Assembly: GCA_036971715.1 (NCBI GenBank)
Contig: JAVHJL010000001.1
Span: 2,046,001-2,110,000, forward strand
Reading direction: 5' to 3'
DNA: 64,000 nucleotides
Source: Arthrobotrys musiformis
Lineage: Eukaryota > Ascomycota > Orbiliomycetes > Orbiliales > Orbiliaceae
Position numbers and translations under genes: made by a program. A model generated the notes under the pieces. That model was not told the origin of the DNA, ran no database searches, and saw only the letters and a list, made by a program, of their open reading frames with translations. Positions 37,075 through 48,412 of the stretch are shown here, one piece after another (position 1 is the first letter of the stretch; each line of letters opens with the position of its first letter).

Positions 37075-38881
37075 ATGCCTTTAAACTGGGACCTTGAAGA
37101 TGATGCGCCAGCCTGTTTAGATGCTCCGGGCCAACTCACCGCGAGACCAGGTCAACCTTGGGAAGCCGAGATAGGCGGCCACCATCATACTACCCAAGAT
37201 AATATCGACCAAGAGGAGGATAAAGAGCCAGAGACAAAGGATAAAACATGGAGCCACACACAGGAGCCACGTTTGCCCGCGCTGTGGGAGCATTCTGGTA
37301 GCAACTGAGGTATTCCATGACCCCATGCAAGACCTCAACCCAATCTGGTGACGAAAGGCTAATGAATACCTCTAACTGCGTATATAGCCTAGCGCTAGCA
37401 CAACCACTTCCAACAGCCTAGAAGTAGTCGTCTACACCGGCCCAAATAGTTGTAATGGGTTCAGTTCACAAACCCCAGTACATCACGACGATGACAGCCA
37501 TACGAAAACCAGTTCCATTTTAAGTCTACTACCTCGACCTCCTGTAGCTGAGATAAAGTCAGAACCCGACCCAGTAATTATCGACCTGACTCTTTCCGAC
37601 AGCGAAAGCTCCCAGGAGAGCTCTCAACACAGCATCGGACACAGTAGTAGAATTCGAATTGACTCTTACACGGCCAAAAGCATCAACAGATGGCCATGGT
37701 CACATGACGAAAAGCTAGACTTATACCTTCTAAAACTAGCCTACTATATCACCAACAAAGAAGCCAGTGCAGTCCTCAGCCAGAAGCACAGGAAACCTAG
37801 GGCAACGGGGTCTATAGCTGCGCAATTTGCAGAGTACAAGAGCGCTGCCGTGAGTAAAAGGCTATACCACGAAGTGTACATGGCAATACACAACGGCAAG
37901 CTCCACAGATACTCTAGCTATATCAAAGACCTCAAGGCCGCAGCACGCAGGGTCAAAGTTGTACTCCAGCCACGATCAAAAGAAGAAATATGCATCCCAC
38001 CAGCACCGACCTATGTGCACCAAAATACAAGAACCGATAGCCGAGAAAACGACTCCGAGGAGACCGACTCCGATAGTTCTATCTCCTCGAGTAAATGGAA
38101 TTGCTCGGAGTCGGACGGAGATGACCAGGAACGCCACGACCATGGCGAACGAGCCCGCCGTCGTCAGCGAATCAGAGGCACCACGCAGCCACTCTCCCCC
38201 TCACTCCTGTACAGAGCTTACAACCCCAGCTCACATGGAAAAAACGGAACCCGGGGATTTCTCGCAGGCACTTTCATCAATGAAACCTCACCAATCCCCA
38301 TCGTTCCTGGGTTTAAACTCCCGGCGTACGACTGTTCACTAGCAGATCATATTACCGGGGAAATAATGGAGCACGGGAGCTATTTTATTAGCACCACTCC
38401 CTCTCTACTCTGGGCACTACACAAAGCCTCCCGCATGGGTGGATCCTCCAGAATCTCCATAATCGACAGATCTAAAATCCGCCAGCCAGTTCAGCATGTC
38501 GCTGAAATCAAGTCCAGGCTAAAGTCAAAGGGTCTATTAGAGAAAGTTCGTTACTCGGGGAAACTCGAGTACGTAGTCTACGCCGCTATCGGAGCAGAGG
38601 CGATAATCAAGGATTTCTCGCTTGATAGTTTTCGAGCAATGGTAGATACGGATAATCAGATCCAAAAGGTCCTAGGATGCAGCATTCTATTCGACAGTGA
38701 ACTGATTAGATCCCTTGAGAAGCTCGATAAAACTCGGCAACAGAAGATTAGGCGGTGGAGTCTCGCGAGCGTTATCAATACAGTATATCGATACGTCTTC
38801 AACAATCAGGAGCATGCTTTGGAGGCGGTGTTCAGGTCGAATGTCGCTATTGACTGGGAGCTAGAGGCACGGATGGAATGA
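37075..38881 (+). CDS. SANT-like + DUF7587 protein, copy B, with SUMO-interaction-like motif
   Basis: First exon from ATG 37075, main exon to the stop at 38881. The intron is uncertain: 37284-37392 (GTGGGA...CCTAG) keeps the frame and gives 565 residues; the acceptor TATATAG at 37387 is an alternative only with another donor. The N-terminus is acidic and His-rich (GGHHHTTQ). Upstream of the helical domain, DPVIIDLTLSDSESSQESS looks like a SUMO-interaction motif (hydrophobic VIIDL core, acidic/Ser tail). A SANT/Myb-like segment follows (RWPWSHDEKLDLYLLKLAYYIT, then EASAVL and IAAQFAEYK). DUF7587 occupies the C-terminal half: LLYRAYN (Arg), SYFISTTPSLLWALHKA (STT), RISIIDRSKI, and GKLEYVVYAAIGAEAI with Glu. 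The open frame is intact, unlike copy A. Possibly a chromatin- or SUMO-linked modifying enzyme; function not established. Confidence 0.7.
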
Positions 38882-39784
38882 AGTAATACTCATATCCACG
38901 GCGAGATTGATATAACCATCAAAGCTTGGGAGCTAGACCTGGTTACGATACTTTCGACCTGGCCGTTATCAACTTAGCTATGACCACCTAGCTACTTATA
39001 TATAGCGCTTCTCGTTTTCACGTCAATTTATAGGCAGCGTTTTCTCTATCTTAAACCACTATACAACTGCTTTTTATCGGCCATTCCCCTAGAATCATTT
39101 CCCCTTAGAGCTAATGAAAATTTGGGAATTCTCGCATTCCTGTCCCTAGATTTTAGGAGTGTCGCATAATTGCATAACAAGACCATCCCTTTATAATAGG
39201 ACGACGTCTATGTTACGACACAAAATACAACAAGCCCCGACAGCTGTCGCGTCTTAGAAGCGCGTTGCATCAATCATTGCATTGACCAATTGCGCGAATG
39301 TTACGGAGACGAGGCTGGAATATCGCTTGAAAGTATTTGGGCTAACTGAGCTGGGCCTATAGAACAAACGGTTACATAATGCTAATTAAATCATATCAAG
39401 CAATTAATTCGTATCTATAACACGGTCCGCTATTATCTGAGGTACGGCATCCCGCATATGTCAATTAACACAGCACTTTCGAGATGCCAAAGGCAGTATC
39501 GATTCCATATTAAGGGTTAAGCCGGAGGAAATTGATGGCAACCGCAGCAGAATTTAGTCGATGAGATAATGGATGGGTGCAATCACTGCATACGTCTGTG
39601 AACACAAGGCTCGCTAGGAAAGAGGCACTGGTCTTGATAACACACCCCCCCGTGTAGTTCATTCATTTTCTTAAACAAAAAAAAAAAAAAAAAAAAAGGC
39701 TTTTGGCAGATAAAAACATGACTTTTTCCCGCTACAAACTCCGCTTAATATTGAATCCAATCCAGTTCGGTAGAAGTTGACACC
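38882..39784. other. intergenic with poly(A) tract
   Basis: 3' flanks of two convergent genes. A run of 21 A lies at 39677-39697. No gene seen. Confidence 0.5.
39677..39697. repeat. poly(dA) tract, 21 bp
   Basis: Uninterrupted A21 on the + strand, about 90 bases downstream of the stop codon of the leftward gene ending at 39785. A tract without target-site duplication or adjacent retroelement sequence. Confidence 0.9.
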
Positions 39785-40381
39785 TTAATCCTCCCCTTCT
39801 TCCTCGGCCTCCTTCTCCTCCTTCTCCTTCTCCCTCCTCCTCCCTTCCTCCTCGATTGCCGCAACCAGGGCAATCTCCTCCCTCAGATCCTCCGCGATCT
39901 GAACAATAACCCTCGCATAATTGGTAAGCACAACCCTGAGCCTCGTCAAGGTCTGCTTCTCGTTATCCATCCCCTGGATGGCATCCTCGGCAAAGTCATC
40001 GAGATTACTAAAAGTAATCTCCTGAGCCAAGGCGCCACCAGTGGCCTTGATCTTTGCGATCTCATCGTTGAACGCAAGTCGTAGCTTTTGTAGCTCGGCG
40101 GTACCGTAGCGTTTCAACGCGGCGACGGTGTGGATCGTACCCAGCTTTTTGGGACCGAGGCCGTGGTAGGCACGGATCGAGGCGACGGTCATGGTGGTTC
40201 TTTGGTGGGTTTGCGACATTTTGAAGGAGGGGTTTGCTGTACGGCGTCTCTTGGGCAATTGCGGGTTCGATCGAAGGTAGTACGGTCCCTTTGATGGATT
40301 CTTGGATGGAGTTGGTTTGGAGGATGGAATGGTTAACATCGATTGGGATGGATGTTTGTCTTTGGTTGTGGAGGAAACCAT
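39785..40381 (-). CDS. small hypothetical protein with acidic coiled-coil tail
   Basis: Single exon, 198 residues, no recognised family. The N-terminal 55 residues are basic and disordered (PYYLRSN, PKRRRTANPSFK), with a possible nuclear localisation signal. A helical middle (IRAYHGLGPKKLGTIHTVAALKRYG, then LQKLRLAFNDEIAKIK) leads into a long amphipathic helix (LTRLRVVLTNYARVIVQIAEDLREEIALVAAIEEE), then a Glu/Lys-rich charged end (EKEKEEKEAEEEGED). An internal ATG (MSQTHQRTTM) about 55 residues in could be the real start. Probably a structural or chromatin-associated oligomerising protein; this is inference. Confidence 0.6.
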   Translation of the reverse strand: MVSSTTKDKHPSQSMLTIPSSKPTPSKNPSKGPYYLRSNPQLPKRRRTANPSFKMSQTHQRTTMTVASIRAYHGLGPKKLGTIHTVAALKRYGTAELQKLRLAFNDEIAKIKATGGALAQEITFSNLDDFAEDAIQGMDNEKQTLTRLRVVLTNYARVIVQIAEDLREEIALVAAIEEEGRRREKEKEEKEAEEEGED

Positions 40382-41036
40382 TTTGGCGGTGGGAATTCGA
40401 TGGAAGCTGTGTGACGGTTAGCCATGTCGTCGCGGAGACGAAGACGTATTAGGGTTTCTGTACCAATTGGGTCAAGAGGTGTCGTTTCTACGTGGATGGT
40501 GTGATGACCTCCGTTGATGAGAGCGATGATGATGATGAAGCCGTAGACGGTCAGTTGGTGATGGTAACGTTGGTGGAGAGGTGGTGACGGTGGGGAGGAC
40601 GTTGCATACCTAGGTATATATAACCTCCCTATGCTGAGCCAGTCAACGCAGGCACAGTTCCCTAGACCCCCCCTCAGGGCTGCACTGCACGCACACAGAA
40701 GGAGCCAGATCCTACAGCTGTTATCTACATCCGAGGCCATCTACAGTACTCTACTTGGATAGACAGCTCCCCTTATATTGGATATCACACTACGATATCA
40801 ATAGCACGAATACAGCAGCTTTACTATTATAAGTCGTATCCTCGTTTCATTGATTCTAGGAGCAGGATAACATTACCAATGCACCGAGGCCCAGCCCATA
40901 AAGGAATACAAGCTGGGCCTGGTGGCAATGACAATGTATCCTGCTCCTCTTCTAGACAAACAAAAAACCATATCGCCATACATGCAGATTACAGAAATCC
41001 CGTAATAGTAATGATAATATAAAAAAAAAAGAAGAC
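40382..41036. other. intergenic
   Basis: Upstream of the small protein and downstream of the C2 protein. A minus-strand frame (40333-40740) is open but has no domain and overlaps the next gene's start, so I leave it out. Confidence 0.45.
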
Positions 41037-43123
41037 TCAGTAAGGATTTTCGTCCGAGTCAGAGATGTATCCCCATCCCCGACGGGCACGACGCTCCTTT
41101 TGAGCCTCCTCTCGCTCGATCTTGAGGCGGCGTTCGTTCTCCTCCTTCAAGATGCTGATGATTCGGCGAGGCTTGCGCTTCGGAACGATCGTGGCCGGTT
41201 GCCCGTCGTCTGGAGCTCCTCCGCCGGTGCCTTCCTGGTGCCCTTCTTGAGCACCGCTTTGTCCTTCCTGGTGTCCATCTTGAACACCACCACTTTTTCC
41301 CTTTCCATCGGGTTGGTTTTGACCATGCTGTTCGTCATCGGCCTCTTTTCCCTTGACTTGGTCGTCACCACCACCGCTGGTGTCTTCTCCCTTCTGCTCC
41401 TTCTTGGCCTGCTTCAACCCTTCATCCTTGAAGCTCTTGACCACAACCTCGATTCCCTTGAGATTATGCGCCATAAACTCTCGGAAAACCACAATCTTAT
41501 CCTCATCGGGGGAATAAGTCCCACTATCATTATCCAAATAAATCTTCCAGCGTCCTTGATTATATTTTTGTTGTTGAGATTGACCATCAATCGCAACTTG
41601 TCCCCCACCACTACGGGCATACATCTTCCCATCGACGACGTCTTCTCGGGTAACATCCCTCTCGAACCTAACGAAGAATTCCCCGCTCCAGACGACTTTC
41701 TCTTGTCCGTTGGAATGCATTCCGTGCTTGCTGAGGTGATTGATCTTATACTCATCCCCGGTCTCGCAGAAACGCCATTCGCCGTCTGTGGTGACCACGA
41801 AAGTGAATAGTTTGTTCTCAACGGGTTGGAGAAGATCGATTAACCCTTGTCCGACTTGTTTGGCGTCGTCCCACGATCCGTAGATGGTGTTGTTGTCGTG
41901 TCCGTAGATGTTTTGGTATTGTTTACGGACGAGATGGCGCAAGAAGCGGTAGTGGATTTTTGAAGGGTCGAAGGCTTTGGAGTGAGACATGTCTGCGTGG
42001 AATTGAAGGGTTTTTGAGGGGGGTGGATGGATTAGAGCTACCTTGTAGGCTTTGAAGGAGGTTGGAGGATGGGTTTGAGGGTTTGTGGATGGTAGTTCTT
42101 GTGATTTTGAGGTGGTGGTTTGGTGTTTCTTTGATGGAGTGGTGGTGATGAGGTTTGCAAGGGGGGAATAGTGGACTGAGTATCTTGTGGGACCTATGAG
42201 GTGGATGGAGATATTGGAGGGGTATGTGGGGGGCAGAAGTTGCAGCTGAGCATCATCACCCCTGTTAGCTTCAACATTTATATATATACTCCAACCTCGA
42301 ACCACTGTTTATACTATACAATCACCAGTTATAGTATACCAAAGGGGTGAGGGGCATTACAGTAATGGTAATGTGGGGTTCCGGGGACTCCATATAAGCC
42401 TCTGGATTGCACAGGTCGAAGAATGCAGTGAGCACTTGGATGTGCTTCTTCCCCTTGTATCCTCTGATGGGGATGTGTCTGGTATGCTCGAGGCCATCCA
42501 GCAGATTCTTCTATAAAATCCAATCGGCGGTCAGCAATCAATTATATCAATCACATCAACCATCCCCACTTGTCTCAAATATCAAAAGAGAGAGGAAAGA
42601 TACCTCAAAATCCTGCAGAACAAGCTTGATACTGCCCAACTTATCATCAACCTTTTGCTTGCCATCCTCGTCGAACAGCTTTAGCTTCAGATAAGTCCCC
42701 TCGCGCACGCCGCCGAATCTCCACGTTTCCTTCCATTCCGGATCTCTAGTCTTGGGTCTCGTCGAGGTTCTGAAGTGAACTCGGCTGGCTTTCCCCTCTT
42801 CTGGGATTAATCCCTTGATATTCTTGAGCTTGCCTATGATGTAGACGTCCGAAGTCCCTCGTACGTCTGCGATTCTACATTCACATTCAAATATAAATTA
42901 GCACGGATACTAATATAAAATCCAATTTGATAGAGAGGAAAACATACGCGATGTGGGAGGCACTGACAACGGTCAGGCGGATATCATACGGCGGCGATGT
43001 TGGAATTTCGTCGTTGTCGTCGCTTAATGTCGCCTCGTTGACGTTGACCGATGGCTGCGGTGTGACGTCATCGTCTCTTCCCTGCCGACTGCCGCTCGTT
43101 CGCCCCGGCCTTTCGGCTGCCAT
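41037..43123 (-). CDS. C2-domain protein of a conserved fungal family
   Basis: Exons 43123-42948, 42874-42604, 42510-42361 and 42245-41037 give 601 residues. After a disordered start, a C2 domain covers about 45-170: YDIRLTVVSASHIA, DVYIIGKL, TRDPEWKETWRFGG, LKLKLFDEDGK and LGSIKLVL strands, including the DP-W and D-E-D positions typical of calcium/phospholipid-binding loops. Then comes TRYSVHYSP and a domain found with C2 in other ascomycetes: FLRHLVRKQYQNIYG, NTIYGSWDDAKQVGQGLIDLL, TDGEWRFCETGDE, VVWSGEFFVRF and YLDNDSGTYSPDEDKI. A Gly/Gln/His-rich linker and a charged coiled-coil tail (NERRLKIEREEAQKERRAR) end it. The last intron (42360-42246) ends in GCTCAG after a GCTAAC branch site; this is the least certain junction. 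Likely a peripheral membrane protein; role unknown. Confidence 0.8.
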
Positions 43124-45076
43124 GGTTTGGGTATCTACTTGCTCACTCGGGTTTTACAATGAAAGGTCCGTCTTCGATCGATGGAGGTCGATGGTATGAT
43201 GGATTGTTATGATGGAGTTGATGATGGAACAAAGATCAAAATATCTCGAGTGGTCTGGGAAGGGGTTGCTTTTGAGCCCTTTTTCTACGCTTTTCAGATG
43301 GGAGTCCTGGGAGGAGCTGCGATACCCTGGGCAGACACACCGGCGACATTTGACGGGGGCGATTGAAAACAAGCTTTGAAGAGGAATATCATATGAGCGC
43401 AGATCTTATGATTGGCGGTTTGTCCATGGGACCTTTTGACCAGCGTGGAATCGTTCCGGTTGGTTATCAGACACGCATACCCTGCTTCTGTCTCTCTGCA
43501 GGGGTATGTCATACCTGTTCCCTCTTTCTTTGGCGGAATCAACGCTATTACTGTATTAGCTTCGAATCCTTGCTTTAGATTGTTATCTTTAACCCGTTTG
43601 CACGCAATATGCATATGGTATACAAGTTTAGATTGGACACCCTAGATTCGAGGCTATGGATACCTAGGATCAAAGGGATACTGGCGCTTGCGAGCATATA
43701 CCCCAATGCAAGCCGTGGGAATCGATCACCATATCGTCGAGGAGCAAGGATAGTTCCCAGGAAGTAGGACAAGGATGAGATCTCCGATACAAACACCTAG
43801 CCTCGAGACCACATACATGTATAGAATTATATGGTCATATATTACATGCTTAACATCCGGGTACGTGGTACACGCGATCAGCCAACTAGGGCAATTTCCA
43901 GGACCAGCTTTAATCGAATTGATATCCATATGACCAAAATAGATAGGCCAATTTCCCGAGAGAATTTATGTAATGAGGTATCTAAGCCTATACCCTAGAT
44001 AATTATAATTACTTGGTATCGTGTGAAGATTCGGGGCTGGCCTCGTACCTAGGCCACGCAAATGGTAACCAGGAACACTAAATATAAGACGTACGTGTAC
44101 GGACGTCTAGACGTCGATGGGCAAGCAAAACACCAAAACCAATAATAGAGACAATAGAGATAATAGGAATAGTGGAAGTAGTAAAAATAATAAATTTAAG
44201 AAAAGGAGGAGTTAGAAGCGAAAATAGTATATTAGTATCAGCAGTAGTATTAGCAATAGTAACAGCATTAGTGCAGTCAAGGTTGAGTAATACCGCAGGT
44301 GTGTATTAACATATATCGTAACAAGTTCTTTTTAAAGTTTTGCGACTACATGCATACTATACTGCGAAGCTACTTCATCTTGAGGCATTCGTGTAATACC
44401 TTCATATTTAATTTAAATTATAATTAGTCTGTAGTCCTACGCCAAGTTCGAGGTAGGTAGGTATGGTCTCGCGGGCCAGCCACACAAAAGGTAAGTAGTA
44501 GGTTAGAATTTTGTTTTAATACTATTACAAGAACATCGGAATAGTCAAGGAACTAGACCTATATGGAGTTTTATAAATCGGGCAAAAGCAAAGGTACCGA
44601 ATACATGAGTAAGTACATGCTCGAGGCCTTGAGGTATTAATTCCTACAAATGTCTTGCTTGATCGAGTGATCGTACATGCCAGCACTTAAACAATAGTAA
44701 CTGCGTAGCATAACAGGGCGTGATGTTTCTAGAAGCAGCCATATGCATGGCTAAACAAATAATAACGTCAAAGACTCTGAGAATAATTCCAAACATATAC
44801 CTTAGCTTAGAGCCCAAGTATATACCTTAGCCTGCGTGAAGCTATAGCGCCAGGGACGAGACCACTTAGATCTATAGAGCCGGCGCCACGATTACTCAGG
44901 TAATTATAATGGTAGTTCCGTTATAATTATAAGAGGGCCAGCTGAAGTATCATGGCGGGCCATCGCTCGCTTCGCCTCTCGATCTCGAGCTCTCCCGCCA
45001 CCACCGTCTATTGCATCGAGCCCTTCGCACGCTCCGAGACCTAGGCATTACCACGTGTGTGACAAAAAAGCTCATA
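43124..45076. other. intergenic, about 1.95 kb, partly low complexity
   Basis: No gene recognised. Positions 44130-44290 are imperfect AAT/AGT-type trinucleotide repeats on the + strand (aataatag, agtagtattag, aatagtaacagc). Short overlapping frames at 43150-43930 lack domains. Confidence 0.5.
44130..44290. repeat. imperfect trinucleotide (AAT/AGT) low-complexity tract
   Basis: Purine-rich + strand with alternating aat, aga, agt and agc triplets over about 160 bases. No frame is open across it. Confidence 0.6.
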
Positions 45077-46159
45077 TTACTCCGCCCCCGGCGGAGGCAG
45101 TAGGCCCATCTTGACAGCCCAATCACTTCGACCCGATTCCCTAATCAGTTCGTCCACCGTGGCGTCTATGTCGAGATTCTGTTCGCCCGTTGGCATTGCA
45201 GGGCTCTCCTCCCTAACACATAACTGCCCTCTATGCATCGTTAGCTCTCTGGTAGCTCTATTACAAATTCCGAGAAGGCCCGCCGAAGCCACCAATTGGC
45301 ATATAAGAAGAATTTTGCTCAACTGGTCGGCATTCGTAACTAGAACAGCAGCTAAATACACTATAACAGTGGCGAAGCCAGTGATTAAGCCCTCTATGTT
45401 GTTCTGCTCTCGGAGCCATTGTGTTATAGTCGCCTTTTCAAGATCCGCCCAGCTGCCCGTTACCTTAAACCAGCGATCCTGGCTGAGGATAATCAGCAAA
45501 GTCCTGTTACCAGTGTTACCACCGCGTTCCCCCGTTTTGAACGATCCGGATCGACGTCCACTGCTGCGTCTCCGTATGGCGATAATATTAATTGCGCGTG
45601 AAACTATAAGAACCCATTCTACGGCAAATCCCCACCAATTTCCGAGCATCCAGATCAGAAGAGCGGCCACCATCCCCAAACTAATCGCTATGAAAGCAGA
45701 TATTCTCGGCATGGGGTTCTCTGATAAAGAAGACCAAGGTCCGGAAAGGTCCTCCTGTTCACGTTTAGGGAAGAGACAACCGAAAAAGGAAAAAACCCAG
45801 CTAGATCGCTCCGGCACCGATTCCACACGCACCCCGGTTAAGCGGCCAGTCTTACCAATCTTTCTCAGGAAATAGACAAGGGCGGAATTCTCAATTCGAA
45901 AGACGTGGCCTGTCTCCAAGACTGCACACTGTGGTTTCTCACCCGAATTTTTGGCAAGAATCATGTCGACGGCCCTCTGCTGTAGGTGCATTCCTGGAGC
46001 CAAGACAAACATTTCCATGAAAGAAGAAGTTCCTATCAGCGCAGCGCGCTCTTGGACAACAGTGAGGTCCGCGAGCGCAACGAGGCCTGCGGCATCCAGA
46101 CCTACGTATGATCCTTCTGAGTTTACTGTAGGGGTTAGGTCCCTTAAGCCGCCCTCCAA
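45077..46159 (-). CDS. multi-pass membrane protein, 5' end unresolved
   Basis: Main exon of about 360 codons. The open frame begins with TTG at 46159, and its first 47 codons read like real protein (GGLRDLTPT, GSYVGLDAAGL), so an upstream exon is expected. A GTATGT...CTAACAG intron just before it (about 46160-46207) is convincing, but the exon upstream has a TGA only eight codons before the donor, so I cannot find the start. Hydrophobic segments at about 155-200 (ISLGMVAALLIWMLGNWWGFAVEWVLIVSRAI) and 255-305 (LITGFATVIVYLAAVLV, KILLICQLVASAGLLGI) give four or so membrane helices. The middle contains a basic loop (IRRRSSGRRSG). I recall related membrane proteins in other ascomycetes but no named family. 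Confidence is in the exon, not the full gene. Confidence 0.6.
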   Translation of the reverse strand: MEGGLRDLTPTVNSEGSYVGLDAAGLVALADLTVVQERAALIGTSSFMEMFVLAPGMHLQQRAVDMILAKNSGEKPQCAVLETGHVFRIENSALVYFLRKIGKTGRLTGVRVESVPERSSWVFSFFGCLFPKREQEDLSGPWSSLSENPMPRISAFIAISLGMVAALLIWMLGNWWGFAVEWVLIVSRAINIIAIRRRSSGRRSGSFKTGERGGNTGNRTLLIILSQDRWFKVTGSWADLEKATITQWLREQNNIEGLITGFATVIVYLAAVLVTNADQLSKILLICQLVASAGLLGICNRATRELTMHRGQLCVREESPAMPTGEQNLDIDATVDELIRESGRSDWAVKMGLLPPPGAE

Positions 46160-48412
46160 CTGTTAGTCACCTCTGAGAAACATGCTCATGCGTGCCGGAG
46201 CACATACATTTTCAGGAATATCCAAGTTGAACCGCAATATTCAGGGTGCTATAATCCGGAGCAACTATTGAATTTTTGCTTCTAGAGATAGGGGAGATTA
46301 TTAGACCAGAAGCTGTGGTAGGATGAAAGTCGAGAGGTAACCAGAAAACGGGACCCGCGATTATTGAATGCTTGTATATGTTCTCGATAACCGAAATGTG
46401 GGAATTGACTTTCTATGAAGCAATCTATTTTGTCAGCGGAAACTGCGACCCTGCTGCCTCAGCATTCTCCAAGTAGAAAATGGATATATTTACCTAGCAG
46501 CTCATGAGGCAAACAGCACAGAGTCCAAATATCTTTCTCGGGAACAACATATGGGGGAATTGGTCAGTATTAGGGTTTGAAAAGAGAAGAGGGGTATACC
46601 GGGTAAGCTGTTTGTTAGGCCTTTTATGAGCAGCTGCAGCGGGACGGTCCATGGATCTTTTCACAATTTTAGCAGAGGTGGAACGCTGAAATTGGGCAGC
46701 CTCACACCGCACCGATTCGCCATGGCGCCAAAGGCGAGGTTCCAATTGGATAGACAGTTTCAACAACATGATAAGGCAGCATCGGCGGTAGATACTACCT
46801 GTGGACTATACTACAGAAACTATTCGTCACAGGATACAAAAATAAAAATTCTATTCATGATCAATTGACAAACCCAAACTCGTTAAGCAGAGATCAACCT
46901 TTACCGCCACCTAAAGCAGCATGTTGCCGCGCGTTGGAGACAAGGAGCCAACTTATCCATTCTCACTCGCGTCGCCCAACATACGGATCCCACTAAAAAT
47001 ATTTTAACTGTTGCCCTCAGGGAATCAAGCTTCAGCAAAGTAATGAAGAACGGGGTTCTTCGTCTTGCAGATTCGCTTTCGAACGGCCGTCCAGTTCTCA
47101 AGATCTTAAGATTATACAGATATATACAAGCTAATATAAAACACTATGAAAGGGCCCCATCCCGTAATAAGTCCATTGCTTCAGCGGGCCTCCAGGAAGC
47201 TACATAATACTATACGGCCGGATCTTAATGTCAATAGTGCTATAGAAATTATGTTCCACCGGTAGCCTGCTTCACTGGCCGTTGTTGATACCTTTTAGAG
47301 GACAGTGCCTCCGAACCCACTACAATCGAGTTCGTTTGTCAAAATACGCCATTACCCCCGGCATGTGTCTCGATGGCCTTTTTATAAAAGGCCTAAATTA
47401 AATTTACAGACAATGAAATCCGCTTTCAACTTGCTACCTACCTAGTTACCCCCTAGGCTCTGTGTAATTTTTCGTGTTGCAATGTAGATAGCAATCTCCC
47501 AATATTCAATCGGCGCCTAGTTGGGAGCTACTTAAAACTGACCCATGCATGAACTTAAGCAAACAATATAATACCATACGATTCGCCACCCATTAAGCGC
47601 TAAGACTATAGTAGTAACAACTCGCATGCAAACTCGAGATGGAGTACCTCGATCGAGCTCTCGACTTATAGTACAATTGTAAAATGGTAGTAGCATATTC
47701 GTATACATGTACCCGATTTTATGAAAGTAGTCTACGCACTTTGCAAACCTACACTAAGCCGATAGTGGCTTTTCGGGTAGCATTCGTTCAAGCTTCCACG
47801 CAATACACCAGACATCGTAAACCAATTGTAGCCTCCGTATGCAGAGACATTTCCAGGAATACGATAATACCGCTTTCATAAGCAATTTTATGATGACTCC
47901 ATTGTATTTATATTTACTACGAAAATGATTATGTAAACATGTAAATATGACTCCCAACATCCGATATCGCCAAAGCGCTTGAGCATTTTCGGGAAAAAGT
48001 GGATCTCTGAATTCGTGAAATTAAGCTTTCTAATCTCGAAGCCTCAAGAACCATATCAAAAGTTTACAAATCCAGAAGGTAGCAACGTCGCACAGAGGAG
48101 ATGTTACGTAATTCACGACTGCTGAGTCAGCTGGAGTTCGATTAAGAATGCGGCCGTGCCGGGCTTAACGTTACTACGTAACTCGTGAGGAACGCGAAAT
48201 GACGGAATGCGGGGGTCATTCCTCTTGTAAACTGATGAGTTTGGAACAGAATTCGACATTGATATATAATCCAGAAAGTCATCAATCGAATATCAAAATC
48301 TCAAAACAGCATTCAGACTCCATAAAACCGTCGACTGTCCGTAGACGCCTACAGCTCTCTTAAATATTGTCATTCAATAAACATTAGCACAGAATACCAC
48401 ACAAGCAACACA
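46160..48412. other. intergenic, about 2.25 kb
   Basis: Contains the unresolved 5' part of the leftward membrane-protein gene (to perhaps 46.8 kb). A minus-strand frame at 46494-46769 might be an upstream exon but cannot be joined in frame. The remainder is AT-rich with no gene; a TATA-like tatataatcc lies at about 48262, 150 bases before the next start. Confidence 0.45.

Noticed and set aside
40333..40740. 135-codon minus frame upstream of the small protein
   Set aside because: Overlaps the small-protein start in another frame and shows no features.
41100..41810. 236-codon + strand frame
   Set aside because: Antisense of the C2-protein exon; hydrophobic content only mirrors charged codons.
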